From an uncultured Anaeromyxobacter sp. (GTDB lineage Bacteria > Myxococcota > Myxococcia > Myxococcales > Anaeromyxobacteraceae), in the NCBI GenBank assembly GCA_903874275.1, contig CAIQRS010000084.1, positions 1 to 64,000 on the forward strand: a DNA stretch of 64,000 nucleotides. Direction: 5' to 3'. The translations under genes and the position numbers were made by a program. Shown one piece after another: positions 32,510-43,213 of the stretch. How positions within the stretch are numbered: the first letter of the stretch is position 1; every line of letters starts with the position of its first letter. The notes under the pieces were generated by a model. That model ran no database searches, was not told the origin of the DNA, and saw only the letters and a program-made list of their open reading frames with translations.

Positions 32510-33042
32510 TGGCCTGGGTCCGGCTCGGCACGGTGGTCCGGGCCGTCGGCCTCGACGGCAAGGTCGGGGTGGCTGGAACCGAGGGTGCGCTCCCGCGGAT
32601 GAGCACCGTGGCGCTCCGCAGGGCGGGCCAGGCGGAGACCGAGCGCAAGGTCCTCTCCGCCGGACCGCAAGGGCGGATCTGGTGGGCGCGCCTCGAGGGC
32701 GTGGAGGACCGGACGGGCGCCGAGGCGCTGCGGGGCTGCGAGGTGTGGGGGCGGCGGGAGGAGATGGGCGACGCCGGCGAGGGGCGCCATTTCTGGGCCG
32801 ACCTCGAGGGGATGCCGGTGGTCGAGGCCAGCGGGGTCGAGCTGGGACGGGTGGTGGAGCTCTACGTGACCGGGGGCGTGGACGTGCTGGTGGTCCGCGG
32901 TCCCGGGGGAGAACGGCTGGTGCCGCTCGCTCCCTGGGTCACGGTGGATCGGGAGCAGGGCCGGGTGGTGGTGGACGCGCCTCCCGGGCTGCTCGAGCTG
33001 GACGAAGAGGAGGAACGCGGGACGCAGAGGAGACCGACGTGA
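32509..33042 (+). CDS. rimM: 16S rRNA processing protein RimM
   Basis: 30S maturation factor that binds S19; 177 residues. The N-terminal beta barrel opens with [17 protein letters not shown] and the PRC domain includes [14 protein letters not shown], the [17 protein letters not shown] stretch and [20 protein letters not shown]. The start overlaps the khpA stop; the stop overlaps the trmD GTG (GTGA). Tail acidic then basic. Confidence 0.92.
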   Translation: MAWVRLGTVVRAVGLDGKVGVAGTEGALPRMSTVALRRAGQAETERKVLSAGPQGRIWWARLEGVEDRTGAEALRGCEVWGRREEMGDAGEGRHFWADLEGMPVVEASGVELGRVVELYVTGGVDVLVVRGPGGERLVPLAPWVTVDREQGRVVVDAPPGLLELDEEEERGTQRRPT

Positions 33043-33779
33043 AGCGGCTGGAGGTGGAGATCCTGACCCTCTTCCCTCGGATGTGCGAGGGGTACCTCTC
33101 CGAGAGCATCCTCGGGAAGGCGCGGGAGGCGGGGCTCCTCGACGCGCGGGTGACCGACATCCGCGAGTACGCCTCCGGGAAGCACCGGGTCACCGACGAC
33201 GCTCCCTACGGTGGGGGCGGCGGGATGGTGATGAAGCCGGAGCCGCTGACCGCCGCCATCGAGGCCGCCCGTGAGCGGCTGCCCGGGGCCCGGGTGCTGC
33301 TCATGAGCCCACGGGGGGAGCCGCTCTCGCAGCGGCTGGTGGAGGAGCTGGCGGAGCACGGACGTCTCGTCATCGCCTGCGGGCGCTACGAGGGAGTGGA
33401 CGAACGCGTGAGGACGGCAGTCGACATGGAGGTCTCCTGCGGGGACTTCGTGCTCACCGGCGGTGAGCTGGCGGCGCTCTGCGTCGTGGACGCGGCCGCC
33501 CGCCTGGTCCCTGGGGTTCTCGGAAACGAGACCTCGGCCGGCCGGGAGAGCTTCGCCGGAGCCCCCCTCCTGGAGTACCCTCACTACACGCGGCCGCCGG
33601 CCTTCCGCGGAGTGGAGGTCCCCGAGGTCCTCCTTTCCGGGGACCACCGGCGCGTCGAGAGGTGGCGCCGGCGCGAGTCGCTCCGGGTCACGCGGGAACG
33701 GCGCCCGGATCTGTTCGCGCGCCTGCAACTGGACGAAGACGACCGCCGGCTCATCGAGGCCGGCGACGACGAGCTGTAA
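33039..33779 (+). CDS. trmD: tRNA (guanine-N1-)-methyltransferase
   Basis: Methylates G37 of tRNAs using SAM; SPOUT knotted fold; 246 residues. [20 protein letters not shown] at the start, [30 protein letters not shown] and [20 protein letters not shown] are family signatures. The GTG at 33039 overlaps the rimM stop and follows GAGGAGACC. Confidence 0.97.
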   Translation: MKRLEVEILTLFPRMCEGYLSESILGKAREAGLLDARVTDIREYASGKHRVTDDAPYGGGGGMVMKPEPLTAAIEAARERLPGARVLLMSPRGEPLSQRLVEELAEHGRLVIACGRYEGVDERVRTAVDMEVSCGDFVLTGGELAALCVVDAAARLVPGVLGNETSAGRESFAGAPLLEYPHYTRPPAFRGVEVPEVLLSGDHRRVERWRRRESLRVTRERRPDLFARLQLDEDDRRLIEAGDDEL

Positions 33780-33792
33780 GGGAGATGAGACG

Positions 33793-34167
33793 ATGCTGCG
33801 CAAGGAAATCGCCGCCGTAGAGGCCAAGTATCTCCGCAAGGACGTTCCCGTCTTCCGTGGTGGGGACACCGTGCGGGTGCACACGAAGATCAAGGAAGGC
33901 GACAAGGAGCGCATCCAGCTGTACGAGGGCGTGGTCATCGCCTCGTCCGGCGGCGGCCCGCGCGCCATGTTCACCGTCCGCAAGGTGAGCTACGGCGTGG
34001 GCGTCGAGCGCATCTTCCCGGTCCACAGCCCCCGCATCGACCGCATCGAGGTGGTGGGGCGTGGCGCCGTCCGCCGGTCGCGCCTGTACTACCTGCGCAA
34101 CCTCCAGGGGAAGGCCGCCCGCGTGCAGCAGGAAGAGGGACCGGGCGCGTCCAGCCGGACCGCCTAG
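33793..34167 (+). CDS. rplS: 50S ribosomal protein L19
   Basis: Inter-subunit bridge protein, 124 residues. [35 protein letters not shown] and [20 protein letters not shown] are conserved. ATG 33793 is inside a longer frame and preceded by GGGAGATGAG. Last ribosomal gene of the block. Confidence 0.97.
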   Translation: MLRKEIAAVEAKYLRKDVPVFRGGDTVRVHTKIKEGDKERIQLYEGVVIASSGGGPRAMFTVRKVSYGVGVERIFPVHSPRIDRIEVVGRGAVRRSRLYYLRNLQGKAARVQQEEGPGASSRTA

Positions 34168-34179
34168 CCCTTTCCGGCG

Positions 34180-34193
34180 CTCCGTACGCGGAG
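34180..34193 (+). terminator. Small hairpin after rplS
   Basis: CTCCG (34180-34184), loop TACG, CGGAG (34189-34193), in the 43-base gap to the next gene; no T run. TACAGT at 34194-34199 right behind it could be a -10 box for the next gene, with a weak TTTCCG 17 bases upstream. Confidence 0.3.
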
Positions 34194-34210
34194 TACAGTT
34201 CCCGGCCGAC

Positions 34211-36052
34211 GTGCTCCTGCTCGAGATCGCAGCCCAGGGTGTCCGCGGATTCGCGCCCGAGCGGGGGCGGATCCTCTTTCGCGCGGGCTACAACGTGGTC
34301 GCCGGTGACGGCGCGGCGCTCCGCCGTGTCGTCGCGGCGCTGTTCCACACCGATCTTCCCCCCGATCCGATCCTGCGCGGGGACGGCGCCGGCGCACCCG
34401 GGGCGGTCCGGGCCGGCCTGACGCTCGCCGGCGACGACGGGGTCACCTGGCGCGTGGTGCGGGACCTCGGCGGCGGGTGCCAGCTCCAGCGCTACGACGC
34501 CGAGAAGAGGACCTTCGAGTCGGTGCTCCAGGACCCGGTCCGCATCGCCGAGGTGCTCCGCGCCGCCGGTGCGCCGTCCCCGGAGCGCTACGCGGCGGTC
34601 CTCTCCGTGGCTTCCGCCGACTTTCCGTCCCGGCAGGCTCCCGGCGGGATGGCCGGCGTGGTGTCGGTCGTGGCGCCGCGCCGGTCCGTCGCCGATCCGG
34701 AGGGGTCCCGCAAGAAGCTCGAGGCCGCGCGGGCCGAGCTCGAGCACGCACGGTCGGCGGACCAGCTCCAGTCGCAGATGGACACCGCTCAGTCCCGCCT
34801 CTTCAAGCTGGAGGAGATGCTCAAGTCCGGGGAGCAGGTGAAGGAGCGGGTTCGCGCCGCGCAGGCCGGCATGGCCGCCTTCGCCGCCGGGGAGACGGCC
34901 CTGGCCGCCCTGGGCGACCCCGCGGCCCGGCTCGCCGCCTGCACCAGGGCCACGGCGCGGCGCGACGAGGCGCTCAAGAAGGTGGCGGCGGAGCGGGACG
35001 CGCAGGAGGGAAGCGCGGGACCGGGATCCCGTTCCCTGATCCAGCAGCCGGGCTTCGTCGCCGGCCTGGGCGTCGGCGCGGTGGCGCTGCTCGCCGGACT
35101 CTTCACGGATCTGAGGGCGCTGGCGCTCGCAGCCATCCCCGCCACGGGGTGGTCCGCGTTCGAGGGGCTCCGCTGGATCGGGCGGGCCGAGTCGGCGGAA
35201 CTGGCGGGGCGCCGCTCCCGATGGCTCTCCGAGCGGGAGAAGAAGGCCCTCGAGCTCTGGGAGCGGGAGACCGCCGCGGTCCGGGGCGTGATGGCGGCGG
35301 CTGGAGTGACGACGCTCGCGGAGCTCGAGGACCTGCTCGGCCGGGCGCGGGAGGCGCGGGCCAACCTCGACGAGGCCGAGGCTGGGTTCACCGCCTGGCA
35401 GGCGCGCGCCGAGACCTCCGACGCGGAGGCGGAGCGGGTGGCGGTCCAGCAGGAGATCGGGGTCCTGGAGGGGCAGCTCACCAGCGGGGTGGGCGGCTTC
35501 GTGCGGGACATCCACTCCCTGGAGCAGGAGATCGCCCGGCTGGAGCGGGAGGTGGAGGCCGGTCCCTTCGAACCGCTCGGCGAGGCGACGGTGGTGGAGT
35601 CGAAGCCGACGCCGGCCCCACGAGGGGAGGCCTTGCGGACGCTCATGGAGCGGGCCTCCGCCGACCTGGGGCTCACCCCGGGGGCGGCGCTCCGGGCCCT
35701 TCAGCCGCGGGTCCTCCAGCTCCTGCCCGTGCTCTCCGGGCAGCGCCTCACCAACTTCTTCGTGGACGAGCGGGGGAACCTCCAGGTCCAGGCCGGCGGG
35801 AAGCTCGTCCCCACGGGGACGCTGGGGGTACCCGAGCGGGACGTCTGCTTCGCCGTGCTCAAGGTGGCGTTCCTCGAGCAGGGGCTCGCCGCCGGCAAGT
35901 CGGTGGCGGTTCTCGACGAGGCGTTCGGCGTCCTGCCGGAGGGCTCGCGGAAGACCCTGGCCCGCGTCCTCAAGCAGCTCGCCAAGGGGCGCCAGATCAT
36001 CCACGGAACGGCCGATGTCCTCTTCCGGGAGGCGGCGGACCACGCCGGGTAG
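34211..36052 (+). CDS. Coiled-coil, divergent SMC/RecN-like ATPase-type protein with two hydrophobic segments
   Basis: Not a family I can name. The 613 residues open with LEIAAQGVRGFAPERGRILF and GYNVVAGDGAALRRVV, which align by eye with the start of RecF/SMC/YhaN head domains, but the Walker A Gly-Lys-Ser/Thr is missing (GDGAALRR). Residues about 160-240 and 350-460 are Glu/Arg/Ala-rich predicted coiled coil. A hydrophobic pair lies at about 277-305 (GFVAGLGVGAVALLAGLFTD and ALALAAIPATGW). The end has KSVAVLDEAFGVLPEGSRKT, a Walker B/D-loop-like stretch, and ARVLKQLAKGRQIIHGTAD. The GTG start is chosen because this N-terminal pattern starts there. Between rplS and yraN, same strand. Confidence 0.6.
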   Translation: MLLLEIAAQGVRGFAPERGRILFRAGYNVVAGDGAALRRVVAALFHTDLPPDPILRGDGAGAPGAVRAGLTLAGDDGVTWRVVRDLGGGCQLQRYDAEKRTFESVLQDPVRIAEVLRAAGAPSPERYAAVLSVASADFPSRQAPGGMAGVVSVVAPRRSVADPEGSRKKLEAARAELEHARSADQLQSQMDTAQSRLFKLEEMLKSGEQVKERVRAAQAGMAAFAAGETALAALGDPAARLAACTRATARRDEALKKVAAERDAQEGSAGPGSRSLIQQPGFVAGLGVGAVALLAGLFTDLRALALAAIPATGWSAFEGLRWIGRAESAELAGRRSRWLSEREKKALELWERETAAVRGVMAAAGVTTLAELEDLLGRAREARANLDEAEAGFTAWQARAETSDAEAERVAVQQEIGVLEGQLTSGVGGFVRDIHSLEQEIARLEREVEAGPFEPLGEATVVESKPTPAPRGEALRTLMERASADLGLTPGAALRALQPRVLQLLPVLSGQRLTNFFVDERGNLQVQAGGKLVPTGTLGVPERDVCFAVLKVAFLEQGLAAGKSVAVLDEAFGVLPEGSRKTLARVLKQLAKGRQIIHGTADVLFREAADHAG

Positions 36053-36055
36053 GGA

Positions 36056-36433
36056 GTGCCCACCACCCGGGACAAGGGGCGCGACGCGGAGCGGCTGGCC
36101 GAGGCCTGGCTGGTGCACCGCGGGTACGTCATCCTGGACCGCAACCACGCCACCCGGAGCGGCGAGGTGGACCTGGTCTGCCGCGACGGGCGCGTGCTCT
36201 GCTTCGTGGAGGTGCGGAGCCGGGCCGGCCGGGGGCACGGCGCACCGGAGGAGACCGTGGACCGCCGCAAGGCGCTGCGGGTGGTCGCGGCCGCCACCGA
36301 CTGGGCCAGGCGCCACGGCTCGATGGACGACGACATCCGCTTCGACGTGCTGGCGGTGAACGGGAGCGGCGACGCCCCGGGGTTCGAGCTCTTCCAGGGC
36401 GCCTTCGACTCCTCGGGAGGGTCGCCGGGATGA
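36056..36433 (+). CDS. YraN family (UPF0102) endonuclease-like protein
   Basis: Small protein of 125 residues with the restriction-endonuclease-like fold: RDAERLAEAWLVHRGY, then GEVDLVCRDGRVLCFVEVRS, which holds the Glu/Asp ... Glu-x-Arg (usually Glu-x-Lys) core. Its cellular role is unclear in all bacteria. GTG 36056 comes three bases after the previous stop with TAGGGAG overlapping it. The stop overlaps the rsmI ATG (ATGA). Confidence 0.88.
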   Translation: MPTTRDKGRDAERLAEAWLVHRGYVILDRNHATRSGEVDLVCRDGRVLCFVEVRSRAGRGHGAPEETVDRRKALRVVAAATDWARRHGSMDDDIRFDVLAVNGSGDAPGFELFQGAFDSSGGSPG

Positions 36434-37269
36434 GCGCGGGCACCCTCTACGTGGTGGCGACCCCCATCGGCAACCTGGGCGACCTCTCCCCCCGTGCGGC
36501 GGAGGTGCTGCGGACGGTGGGCGTGGTGGTCGCCGAGGACACCCGCCGGACCCGGACGCTGCTCGCCCATGCCGACGCCCACCCGGCCGACCTGCTCTCC
36601 CTGCCGGCCTTCGACGAGGCGGGTCGGGTGGAGCGGATCGTGGCGCGGCTCGCCGCCGGCGCTTCCGTGGCGCTGGTGACCGACGCCGGAACCCCCGGGG
36701 TCTCCGACCCGGGATGCCGGCTCGTCGAGGCCGCCTGGGAGGCGGGGGCGAAGGTGGTCCCGGTGCCCGGGCCGTCGGCGGCGCTGGCGGCGCTCTCCGC
36801 CTCGGGGCTCTCCGCGGATCGGTTCCTCTTCGCCGGCTTCCTGCCGCGCAAGGGCGGGGCGCGGGCCGAGGCGCTGCGCTGGCTCGCAGGCGTGCCGGCC
36901 ACGCTGGTGCTGTTCGAGGCCGGGAACCGGGCGGCGGACACCCTCGCCGACCTGGAGGCCGCCTTCGGCGACCGCCCGGCGGCGCTGGCCAGGGAGCTGA
37001 CCAAGCTGCACGAGGAGATCGCGCGCGGCCGGCTCTCGGAACTCCGCTCCCGGTTCACCGGAGCGCTCCGTGGCGAGGTGACGCTCGTGGTGGCCGGTGT
37101 CGCCGAGGCGCCGGAGGAAGCTCCCGTCGAGCCGCCCGAGGAGGAGATCCGGCGGCGGCTCGCGGCCGGGGAGGCGCCCACCGAGGTGGCGCGGGCCATC
37201 GCGAAGGGACGGGACCTGTCGCGGAGCGAGGCCTACGCGCTGGTGGAGCGGGTGCGGGGTCGTCGCTAG
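36430..37269 (+). CDS. rsmI: 16S rRNA (cytidine1402-2'-O)-methyltransferase
   Basis: Tetrapyrrole-methylase-fold enzyme modifying C1402 in the decoding centre. The 279 residues have [50 protein letters not shown] and [22 protein letters not shown] replaces the usual YE(S/A)PHR. The C-terminal region is Glu-rich then ends in a helix. Its TAG overlaps the stop of the opposing regulator gene in a shared CTAG. Confidence 0.94.
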   Translation: MSAGTLYVVATPIGNLGDLSPRAAEVLRTVGVVVAEDTRRTRTLLAHADAHPADLLSLPAFDEAGRVERIVARLAAGASVALVTDAGTPGVSDPGCRLVEAAWEAGAKVVPVPGPSAALAALSASGLSADRFLFAGFLPRKGGARAEALRWLAGVPATLVLFEAGNRAADTLADLEAAFGDRPAALARELTKLHEEIARGRLSELRSRFTGALRGEVTLVVAGVAEAPEEAPVEPPEEEIRRRLAAGEAPTEVARAIAKGRDLSRSEAYALVERVRGRR

Positions 37270-38675
37270 CTCAGATCCTCGGCGCCGCGCAGCCCCAGCT
37301 CCTTCATCTTCACCTGGAGCGACTTGCGGCTGATCTGGAGGTTCTTGGCCGCCCGGGTGACGTTCCCGCCGGTGGCCTCGAGGGCCCTGGAGATGAGCGT
37401 GCGCTCCAGCTCGGCCTGTGCCTGGCGGACGATATCCTTCATCGAAGCGCCGCTGGGAGCGGCGATGGCCCCGAGCGCGCCGAGCGGAGCCACCGGGCGC
37501 CCCGGGCCGGGAGCGCGCTCCCGCAGGGTCTCGGGGAGCTGAGCCACCGTGACGAGCGCGCCGTCGGCGAAGAGCACCGAGCGCTCCATGACGTTCTCGA
37601 GCTCGCGGATGTTCCCAGGCCAGCCGTAGTTGACGAGGATCTCCATGGCGCCGTCATCGACCCGCTCGACCCGCTTGCCCAGGCGCCGGTCGTACTTCTC
37701 GATGAAGTGCTGGACCAGCAGCGGGATGTCCTCCCGGCGGTCGCGGAGGGGCGGGAGCGCGATGGGGACCACGTTGAGCCGGTAGAAGAGGTCCTCGCGG
37801 AACCTGCCATCCGCGATGAGGGCCATGAGGTCCCGGTTGGTGGCGGCGATGAGCCGCACGTCCACCCGGATGGTCTTGATGCCGCCCACCCGCTCGAACT
37901 CCGACTCCTGGAGGGCCCGGAGGAGCTTCACCTGCATCTCGACGGGGATCTCGCCGATCTCGTCGAGGAAGAGGGTGCCCCCGTCGGCCAGCTCGAAGCG
38001 GCCGGGCTTGGAGCCCACCGCCCCGGTGAAGGCCCCCTTCTCGTAGCCGAAGAGCTCGCTCTCGACGAGGTCCTTGGGGATGGCGGCGCAGTTCACCTTG
38101 ATGAGCGGCTGTGTGCGGCGCGAGCTGCCCCGGTGCAGGGCCTGGGCGACCAGTTCCTTGCCGGTGCCGCTCTCCCCGGTGATGAGGACCGTGGAGGGGG
38201 ACTCGGCGACCCGGGCGATGACGTCGTAGACCGCCCGCATGGAAGGGGACTGCCCCACCAGAGGTGGGCGCTCCCCCTCGGCCGTGGGGGGGTGGACGTG
38301 CTGCCCCTCGAGGACGCGGGCCCGGGACGCCTTGGCGATGACCTTGCGCAGGTCGTCCTGGTCGAAGGGCTTGGTGATGTAGTCGAAGGCGCCGGCCTTC
38401 ATGGCCTCGACCGCCGTGTCCACCGTCCCGTGCGCGGTGATCATGATCACCGGGACGTCGGGGTGGGCCGCCGCCACCTGGCGGAGCAGGTCCATGCCGC
38501 CCATGCGGGGCATGACGAGGTCGGTGACCACCACGTCCACGGGGGCCCGTTGCATGGCCGCGAGCGCCTGCTCCCCGTCCTCGGCGGTGGTGACCTCGTA
38601 CCCGTCCCGCTTCAGCATCGCCGCGAGGACGCGGCGGATGTTGGTCTCGTCGTCGACGATCAGGACGTGCGCCAC
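37266..38675 (-). CDS. Sigma-54-dependent response regulator, NtrC family
   Basis: Transcription activator of 469 residues. The receiver domain (1-120) has DD at the acidic pocket and phospho-acceptor Asp52 (VVVTDLVMP). The AAA+ domain has Walker A GESGTGKE (167-174), the sigma-54 contact loop GAFTGA (about 214-219) and LFLDEIGE. The C-terminal Fis-type HTH is at [23 protein letters not shown] 38675 is used because the frame runs on upstream through the kinase gene. It follows the kinase gene by 53 bases, so the two form a cognate pair. Target genes are unknown. Confidence 0.93.
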   Translation of the reverse strand: MAHVLIVDDETNIRRVLAAMLKRDGYEVTTAEDGEQALAAMQRAPVDVVVTDLVMPRMGGMDLLRQVAAAHPDVPVIMITAHGTVDTAVEAMKAGAFDYITKPFDQDDLRKVIAKASRARVLEGQHVHPPTAEGERPPLVGQSPSMRAVYDVIARVAESPSTVLITGESGTGKELVAQALHRGSSRRTQPLIKVNCAAIPKDLVESELFGYEKGAFTGAVGSKPGRFELADGGTLFLDEIGEIPVEMQVKLLRALQESEFERVGGIKTIRVDVRLIAATNRDLMALIADGRFREDLFYRLNVVPIALPPLRDRREDIPLLVQHFIEKYDRRLGKRVERVDDGAMEILVNYGWPGNIRELENVMERSVLFADGALVTVAQLPETLRERAPGPGRPVAPLGALGAIAAPSGASMKDIVRQAQAELERTLISRALEATGGNVTRAAKNLQISRKSLQVKMKELGLRGAEDLS

Positions 38676-38728
38676 GGCCCGTCCTGTTAGCACGAGTGGC
38701 CGTGGAAGGGGAGCGAAGGGGAGACCCC

Positions 38729-40930
38729 TCAGCCGGGGCGCCGCCGCCTCCGGGCGCGCCGGCCGTCGGCTGCCCCCGTGACCGGACCGGCGAGGGGCTG
38801 CACGGCCGCCTCGACCGGGATCGACGGGAGGGAGACCGTGAACTCGGCCCCCCCTTCCGGCGGCGTGGAGACGGAGAGGGACCCGCGGTGCGCCTTGACG
38901 ATGCGCTGGCTGATGGCGAGCCCCAGGCCGGTGCCCTTCTCCTTGGTCGTGTAGAAGGGGACGAAGATGCTCTCCCGCACCTCTGGGGGGATTCCCGGCC
39001 CGGTGTCGCGGAAGCGGACCTCGATGCGGGCGTCGCGGTAGCGGGGCTCGCGCCATCCGGCCAGGTCGTCGCGGGCGAGGGTGGCGGTGACCCGGAGCTT
39101 GCCGCCGCTGGGCATGGCCTGGAAGGAGTTGAGCGCCAGGTTCAGGAAGACCTGCTTCAGCTGCTCGGCGTCGCACTCGACCGGGGGCAACTCGGGCGCC
39201 ACGTCGATGGCGATCTCGATGCCCTCCGGGATCTGGGGCGTGAGCAGCTTGAAGGTGCGCTGCAGGAGGTCGCCCAGGTCCCCGGGCGACATGCTCGTCT
39301 TGAGCGGGCGGGCGTAGTCGAGGAAGGCCGTGACCACCCCGTTGAGCCGATCGACCTCCTCGACGATGATCTCGAGGAACTCCCGGTCCTCGACGGGGAG
39401 GCGCCGGGGGTCGAGGTACTGGGTGGCGCCCTTGATGGCGGCGAGCGGGTTGCGGATCTCGTGGGCCAGGCCGGCGGCCATCTCGCCCAGGGCGGCGAGC
39501 CGGTCGCGCTCCTTCATCTGCTGGTAGAGCTTGGAGTTGTCGATGACCACCGCGCAGCGGTCGGCCACCTCGATGAGCGCCGCGATCTCGTCGGAGGCGA
39601 AGGCCTCCTGCACCCGCTCGTCCCAGCAGGCCAGGAAGCCGGCCACCCGGTCTCCGGCCACGAGCGGCATGCAGATGCCGGCCTTCATGAGCTCCATGGC
39701 CTCGCGGGCGTCCACGATCCGCTCCAGTTCCTGCGAGATGGCCGGGGGCATCGGGGTGGCGGCGGCGTCCCCCTTGGCGGGCGGGTACTCGGCCTGCAGC
39801 TCGGCGAGTCGGCGGTCCAGGTTCTCGAGCAGGAGGGCGCGCCGCCCGTCCCCTGCGGCGCGGAGCAACGCGCGGGCGGTGCCGGCGTCGAGGAAGGGAA
39901 CGGGCTCCGGCCCGCGGAAGGCCAGCAGCCGGTAGCCCGGGCGGTCCTCCGACACGAGCCAGATCGACGCGTGGGTGACCCGCCGGGTCTCGGTGAGCCC
40001 GTCGAGCACGGCGCGGTCCAGATCTCCGGGGTCGATGACGTTGACCACGCGGTCGCGGAGCGTCTCCAGCTCCCGGACCAGCTCGTAGCGCTCCGGGAAG
40101 AGGTTCACCACCACCCACTCCTCGACCCTGGAGCGGATGGGGTCGAAGAGGGCCAGGATCACGAAGGAGGCCACCAGGGTGTTGAAGAAGAAGAGCCCCG
40201 GGCGCACGCCGACCCAGGAGACGAGTCCGCCGTAGATGCTCGCCAGGACGATCCCGAGGAGGGTGACCACCGCGATCTTCCCGAGGAACTCGTGGAGGTC
40301 GAGCAGGCGGCGGCGCAGGAGCGCCTGCAGGAGCAGGAACATGTACAGCGTGAGCGCCATGAACCCGAGCCCCTCGAGCGGGTAGGCGACGCCGAGGCGG
40401 GGGAGGAAGTCGAGGAAGGCCAGGGTTCCCACCACGGCGGCGCCGACGAGCACGTAGGTGAGCCGGGCGCGGTCGGCGCGGGTGGGCGCGGCCGCCGTCT
40501 CCCTCCACACCACCGAGAGCACGGCGGCGAGGGCCAGCAGCACGAAGACGGCCACCAGGAGGGAGGCCAGGTCCGACCGGGCCAGCGGCGAGGCGGCCAC
40601 GACCAGGCCGAAGACGGACCCGCCCAGCATGAGGTCCCGGGCGCGCCGCGCCGGGCGTCGCTTCACTCCGAGGAACTCGAGGTAGAAGGCCAGCGCCGCG
40701 GCCGGCAGGAGCGACCCCGATCCGATGGCGAGCCGCTTCCAGACGTCGTGCCAGCCCGCGGCCCCCGAGAGGCCGTGGAGGAACTCGGCGGTGGAGAAGA
40801 TGAAGAGGTCGAGCGAGAGGAGGGCGAAGAGGGTGAAGGACCGGGGGCGCGCCGGGCGGAGCAGCGCGGCCCCGGCGAGCGCCAGGGCGACGATGGCGGC
40901 GAGGAGCGCTGCCTGGTCGCGGATGTCCAC
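38729..40930 (-). CDS. Membrane sensor histidine kinase (7-8 TM, GAF, HisKA, HATPase)
   Basis: Sensor of 733 residues. An N-terminal membrane region of about 260 residues with several helices ([37 protein letters not shown] and others) is followed by a GAF-like domain, the H-box [19 protein letters not shown] with His490, and an ATPase domain with N-box [21 protein letters not shown] and [16 protein letters not shown] 40930 has TAGGAT eight bases upstream (40939-40944), a leaderless-type arrangement, and no good Shine-Dalgarno. The signal is unknown; the region before GAF resembles the N-terminal part of PrsK-like kinases (inference). Confidence 0.9.
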   Translation of the reverse strand: MDIRDQAALLAAIVALALAGAALLRPARPRSFTLFALLSLDLFIFSTAEFLHGLSGAAGWHDVWKRLAIGSGSLLPAAALAFYLEFLGVKRRPARRARDLMLGGSVFGLVVAASPLARSDLASLLVAVFVLLALAAVLSVVWRETAAAPTRADRARLTYVLVGAAVVGTLAFLDFLPRLGVAYPLEGLGFMALTLYMFLLLQALLRRRLLDLHEFLGKIAVVTLLGIVLASIYGGLVSWVGVRPGLFFFNTLVASFVILALFDPIRSRVEEWVVVNLFPERYELVRELETLRDRVVNVIDPGDLDRAVLDGLTETRRVTHASIWLVSEDRPGYRLLAFRGPEPVPFLDAGTARALLRAAGDGRRALLLENLDRRLAELQAEYPPAKGDAAATPMPPAISQELERIVDAREAMELMKAGICMPLVAGDRVAGFLACWDERVQEAFASDEIAALIEVADRCAVVIDNSKLYQQMKERDRLAALGEMAAGLAHEIRNPLAAIKGATQYLDPRRLPVEDREFLEIIVEEVDRLNGVVTAFLDYARPLKTSMSPGDLGDLLQRTFKLLTPQIPEGIEIAIDVAPELPPVECDAEQLKQVFLNLALNSFQAMPSGGKLRVTATLARDDLAGWREPRYRDARIEVRFRDTGPGIPPEVRESIFVPFYTTKEKGTGLGLAISQRIVKAHRGSLSVSTPPEGGAEFTVSLPSIPVEAAVQPLAGPVTGAADGRRARRRRRPG

Positions 40931-40971
40931 CGGGGCCAATCCTAGGCCAGATCGGCTCTCCGGTCGCGCGC

Positions 40972-41000
40972 TTGACCGCCGGCCGGACGTCCCCCAGATT
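40972..41000 (+). promoter_or_regulatory. Candidate promoter of the Slt gene
   Basis: TTGACC (40972-40977), a 17-base spacer and CAGATT (40995-41000); the ATG is at 41009, so the transcript would start at or next to it. Divergent from the kinase gene within a 78-base gap. Confidence 0.45.
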
Positions 41001-41008
41001 CCGTCCGG

Positions 41009-43177
41009 ATGCTCCTCTCCACCGCCGCCGCCCTCCTGTTCGCCGTCTCGACCCCCGCCGTGGTCAGCGAGGCGGACGTCCACCCCCCGGCGGCTCGGCG
41101 CACCCTGGCCGAGCTCCGCTTCCTGCGGGCCCGGAGCGCCCTCGCCGCGGGCGACGCCGAGCAGGCCACCGGTGACCTCTCCGGGCTCGCCGCCTTGCTC
41201 CCGAGCATCGCCGACCGGGTGGATGCACTGTCGGCCGCCGCCGCCGAGGCGCAGGGGGACACGGGGTGGGCGGTGGAGGCCTGGGGGAGGGTGCCGAGGG
41301 AGTCGGTGCTCTGGCCGCAGGCCCGCGTCTCCATGGCGAGGCTGCTCAACGCGGACGGGAAGGGAAGGGAGGCCGTGGAGGCGCTCCGGCCGCTTCTCTC
41401 CCTCCCTGCGCCGGGCGACCTCTCCCGGGGGGACCCCGCGCCGCGCGCGCTGCTGCTCGCCGGGAAGATCCTGGCCGAGCAGCCCGGAGGGGGAGCGGAG
41501 GCGCGGCGGGTGCTGCTCGAATGCTGGGCCGGCCACGGGCTCTCCGCGGAGGCCAGGGAGTGCCGCACGCGCCTGGAGGCCCTGCCGCCTCCGGACGGGG
41601 GGCCGCCCGGTGACGAGGACGCGCTGCGGCGTGCCGAGGCGCTCCTCGACTGGAACCGCAACGAGCAGGCGCTGGCGGACGCGCGGCGGCTCGGGGAGCG
41701 GTTTCCTCCCGTGGCGGCCGATGCGCCGCTCTCCTGCCGGGCGGCCTTCGTCCGGGGCAAGGCCCTGCGCAAGCTCCGGCAGCACGGCGACGCGGCGGCG
41801 GAGCTCGAGCCGGTGGTCGAGCTGTGCACCGATCCGGCCCTGCGCCCCCGCGCCCTCTACCTGCTCTCGGTGACGCGGGCCAACGTGGCCAACGGGGCGG
41901 GGATCGAGGCCTACCGGCGCTTCGCGCGGGAGTACCCGGAGCACGCCCAGTCCGACGACGCCCTCTACTTCGCCTCCGACCTGCTCATCCGCGAGGGGAG
42001 GCACGACGAGGCCCTGGCGCTGCTCGCCGAGCTGGTGGAGCGCTATCCGGACGGGGACTTCCGCGCCGACGCCATCTTCCGCGAGGGCTGGATGAAGCGG
42101 CGCCGCGGTGACCTCGACGGCGCCGTGGCTGCGTTCGGGCGGATCGAGGAGCTCTACCGCGAGTCCGACCCCTACGAGCACGCCCGGGCCATGTACTGGC
42201 GTGGGCGGACGCTGGCCCAGCGCGCCGGGAAGGGGGACCGCGACCGGGCCAGGCAGGAATGGGTGGAGGTCGCGCGCCGCTATCCGGGCGACTACTACGG
42301 CCTGCTCTCGCGGGCACGCCTCGCGGAGGCGGGGATCAAGGTGCCCGACCACCGGCCCACCGGCGCGAGCCGGAAGGGGTTCCGCTACCGGTCCGGGCCG
42401 CTCGCCGGGGACCCGCACTTCCGCGCCGCCCTCCAGCTCCTGCGGCTCGGGCTCGACAAGGAGGCCGCCGAGGAGCTCAACGCCGCGGACCGGAAGGGGC
42501 TAACCGGGAGCAAGGAGCACCCCGAGCCGCTGCTCCTGCTCGCCGAGCTCCTCGAGCAGGCCGGGGACTCGCGGGCCTCCCACCGGCTCCTGCGCGCCCA
42601 GGGGCGCCAGGTGCTCCGGGAGCCGCCCGCCGGCATGGGGTTGCGGGTCTGGCAGATGGCCTATCCCCCCGCCTGGCGCGACCTTGTGGTCCGCTTCGCC
42701 CCCGGGGCGGGCGTGCCCCCCGACCTGCTGCAGGCGCTCATGCGGGAGGAGAGCGCCCTCGACCCCGCCGTGGTCTCGTCGGCGGGAGCGGTCGGCCTCA
42801 CCCAGCTCATGGTCCGCACCGCCGCCCAGACGGCCAAGCGGCTCGCCTTGCCCGCTCCCTCGGCGGCCGATCTGACCGACCCACGCCTCAACATCCGGCT
42901 CGGAGCCGCCTACCTGGGAGATCTGATGAAGCGCTTCGGCGGGTCGGCGCCGCTGGCGCTGGCCGCCTACAACGCCGGAGAGGGGAACGCCCGGGCCTGG
43001 TGGCGGTCGCGGGGCTCCCTGCCGCTCGACGAGTTCGTGGAGGAGATCCCCATCCAGGAGACCCGCGGCTACGTGAAGCGGGTGCTGCGCAGCTACTCCG
43101 CCTACCGGATGCTCTACGGCCGGGACGGTGAACGACCCGTACGGCTGGTGCAGCAGCTCCCCCCGGCGCCGCCATGA
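41009..43177 (+). CDS. Soluble-lytic-transglycosylase-type peptidoglycan lyase
   Basis: Periplasmic enzyme that cleaves glycan strands to 1,6-anhydroMurNAc ends. The 722 residues start with a signal peptide ([20 protein letters not shown]), followed by a long alpha-helical TPR-like superhelix (residues about 30-540), including [20 protein letters not shown] and repeats of [19 protein letters not shown]. The C-terminal GH23 domain has the catalytic Glu581 in [13 protein letters not shown], then [10 protein letters not shown] and [12 protein letters not shown]. There is no Shine-Dalgarno; see the promoter entry. Confidence 0.9.
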   Translation: MLLSTAAALLFAVSTPAVVSEADVHPPAARRTLAELRFLRARSALAAGDAEQATGDLSGLAALLPSIADRVDALSAAAAEAQGDTGWAVEAWGRVPRESVLWPQARVSMARLLNADGKGREAVEALRPLLSLPAPGDLSRGDPAPRALLLAGKILAEQPGGGAEARRVLLECWAGHGLSAEARECRTRLEALPPPDGGPPGDEDALRRAEALLDWNRNEQALADARRLGERFPPVAADAPLSCRAAFVRGKALRKLRQHGDAAAELEPVVELCTDPALRPRALYLLSVTRANVANGAGIEAYRRFAREYPEHAQSDDALYFASDLLIREGRHDEALALLAELVERYPDGDFRADAIFREGWMKRRRGDLDGAVAAFGRIEELYRESDPYEHARAMYWRGRTLAQRAGKGDRDRARQEWVEVARRYPGDYYGLLSRARLAEAGIKVPDHRPTGASRKGFRYRSGPLAGDPHFRAALQLLRLGLDKEAAEELNAADRKGLTGSKEHPEPLLLLAELLEQAGDSRASHRLLRAQGRQVLREPPAGMGLRVWQMAYPPAWRDLVVRFAPGAGVPPDLLQALMREESALDPAVVSSAGAVGLTQLMVRTAAQTAKRLALPAPSAADLTDPRLNIRLGAAYLGDLMKRFGGSAPLALAAYNAGEGNARAWWRSRGSLPLDEFVEEIPIQETRGYVKRVLRSYSAYRMLYGRDGERPVRLVQQLPPAPP

Positions 43178-43213
43178 GAGCGTGACTCCAGGCCCCGTGG
43201 TAGGGTTTCCCCG

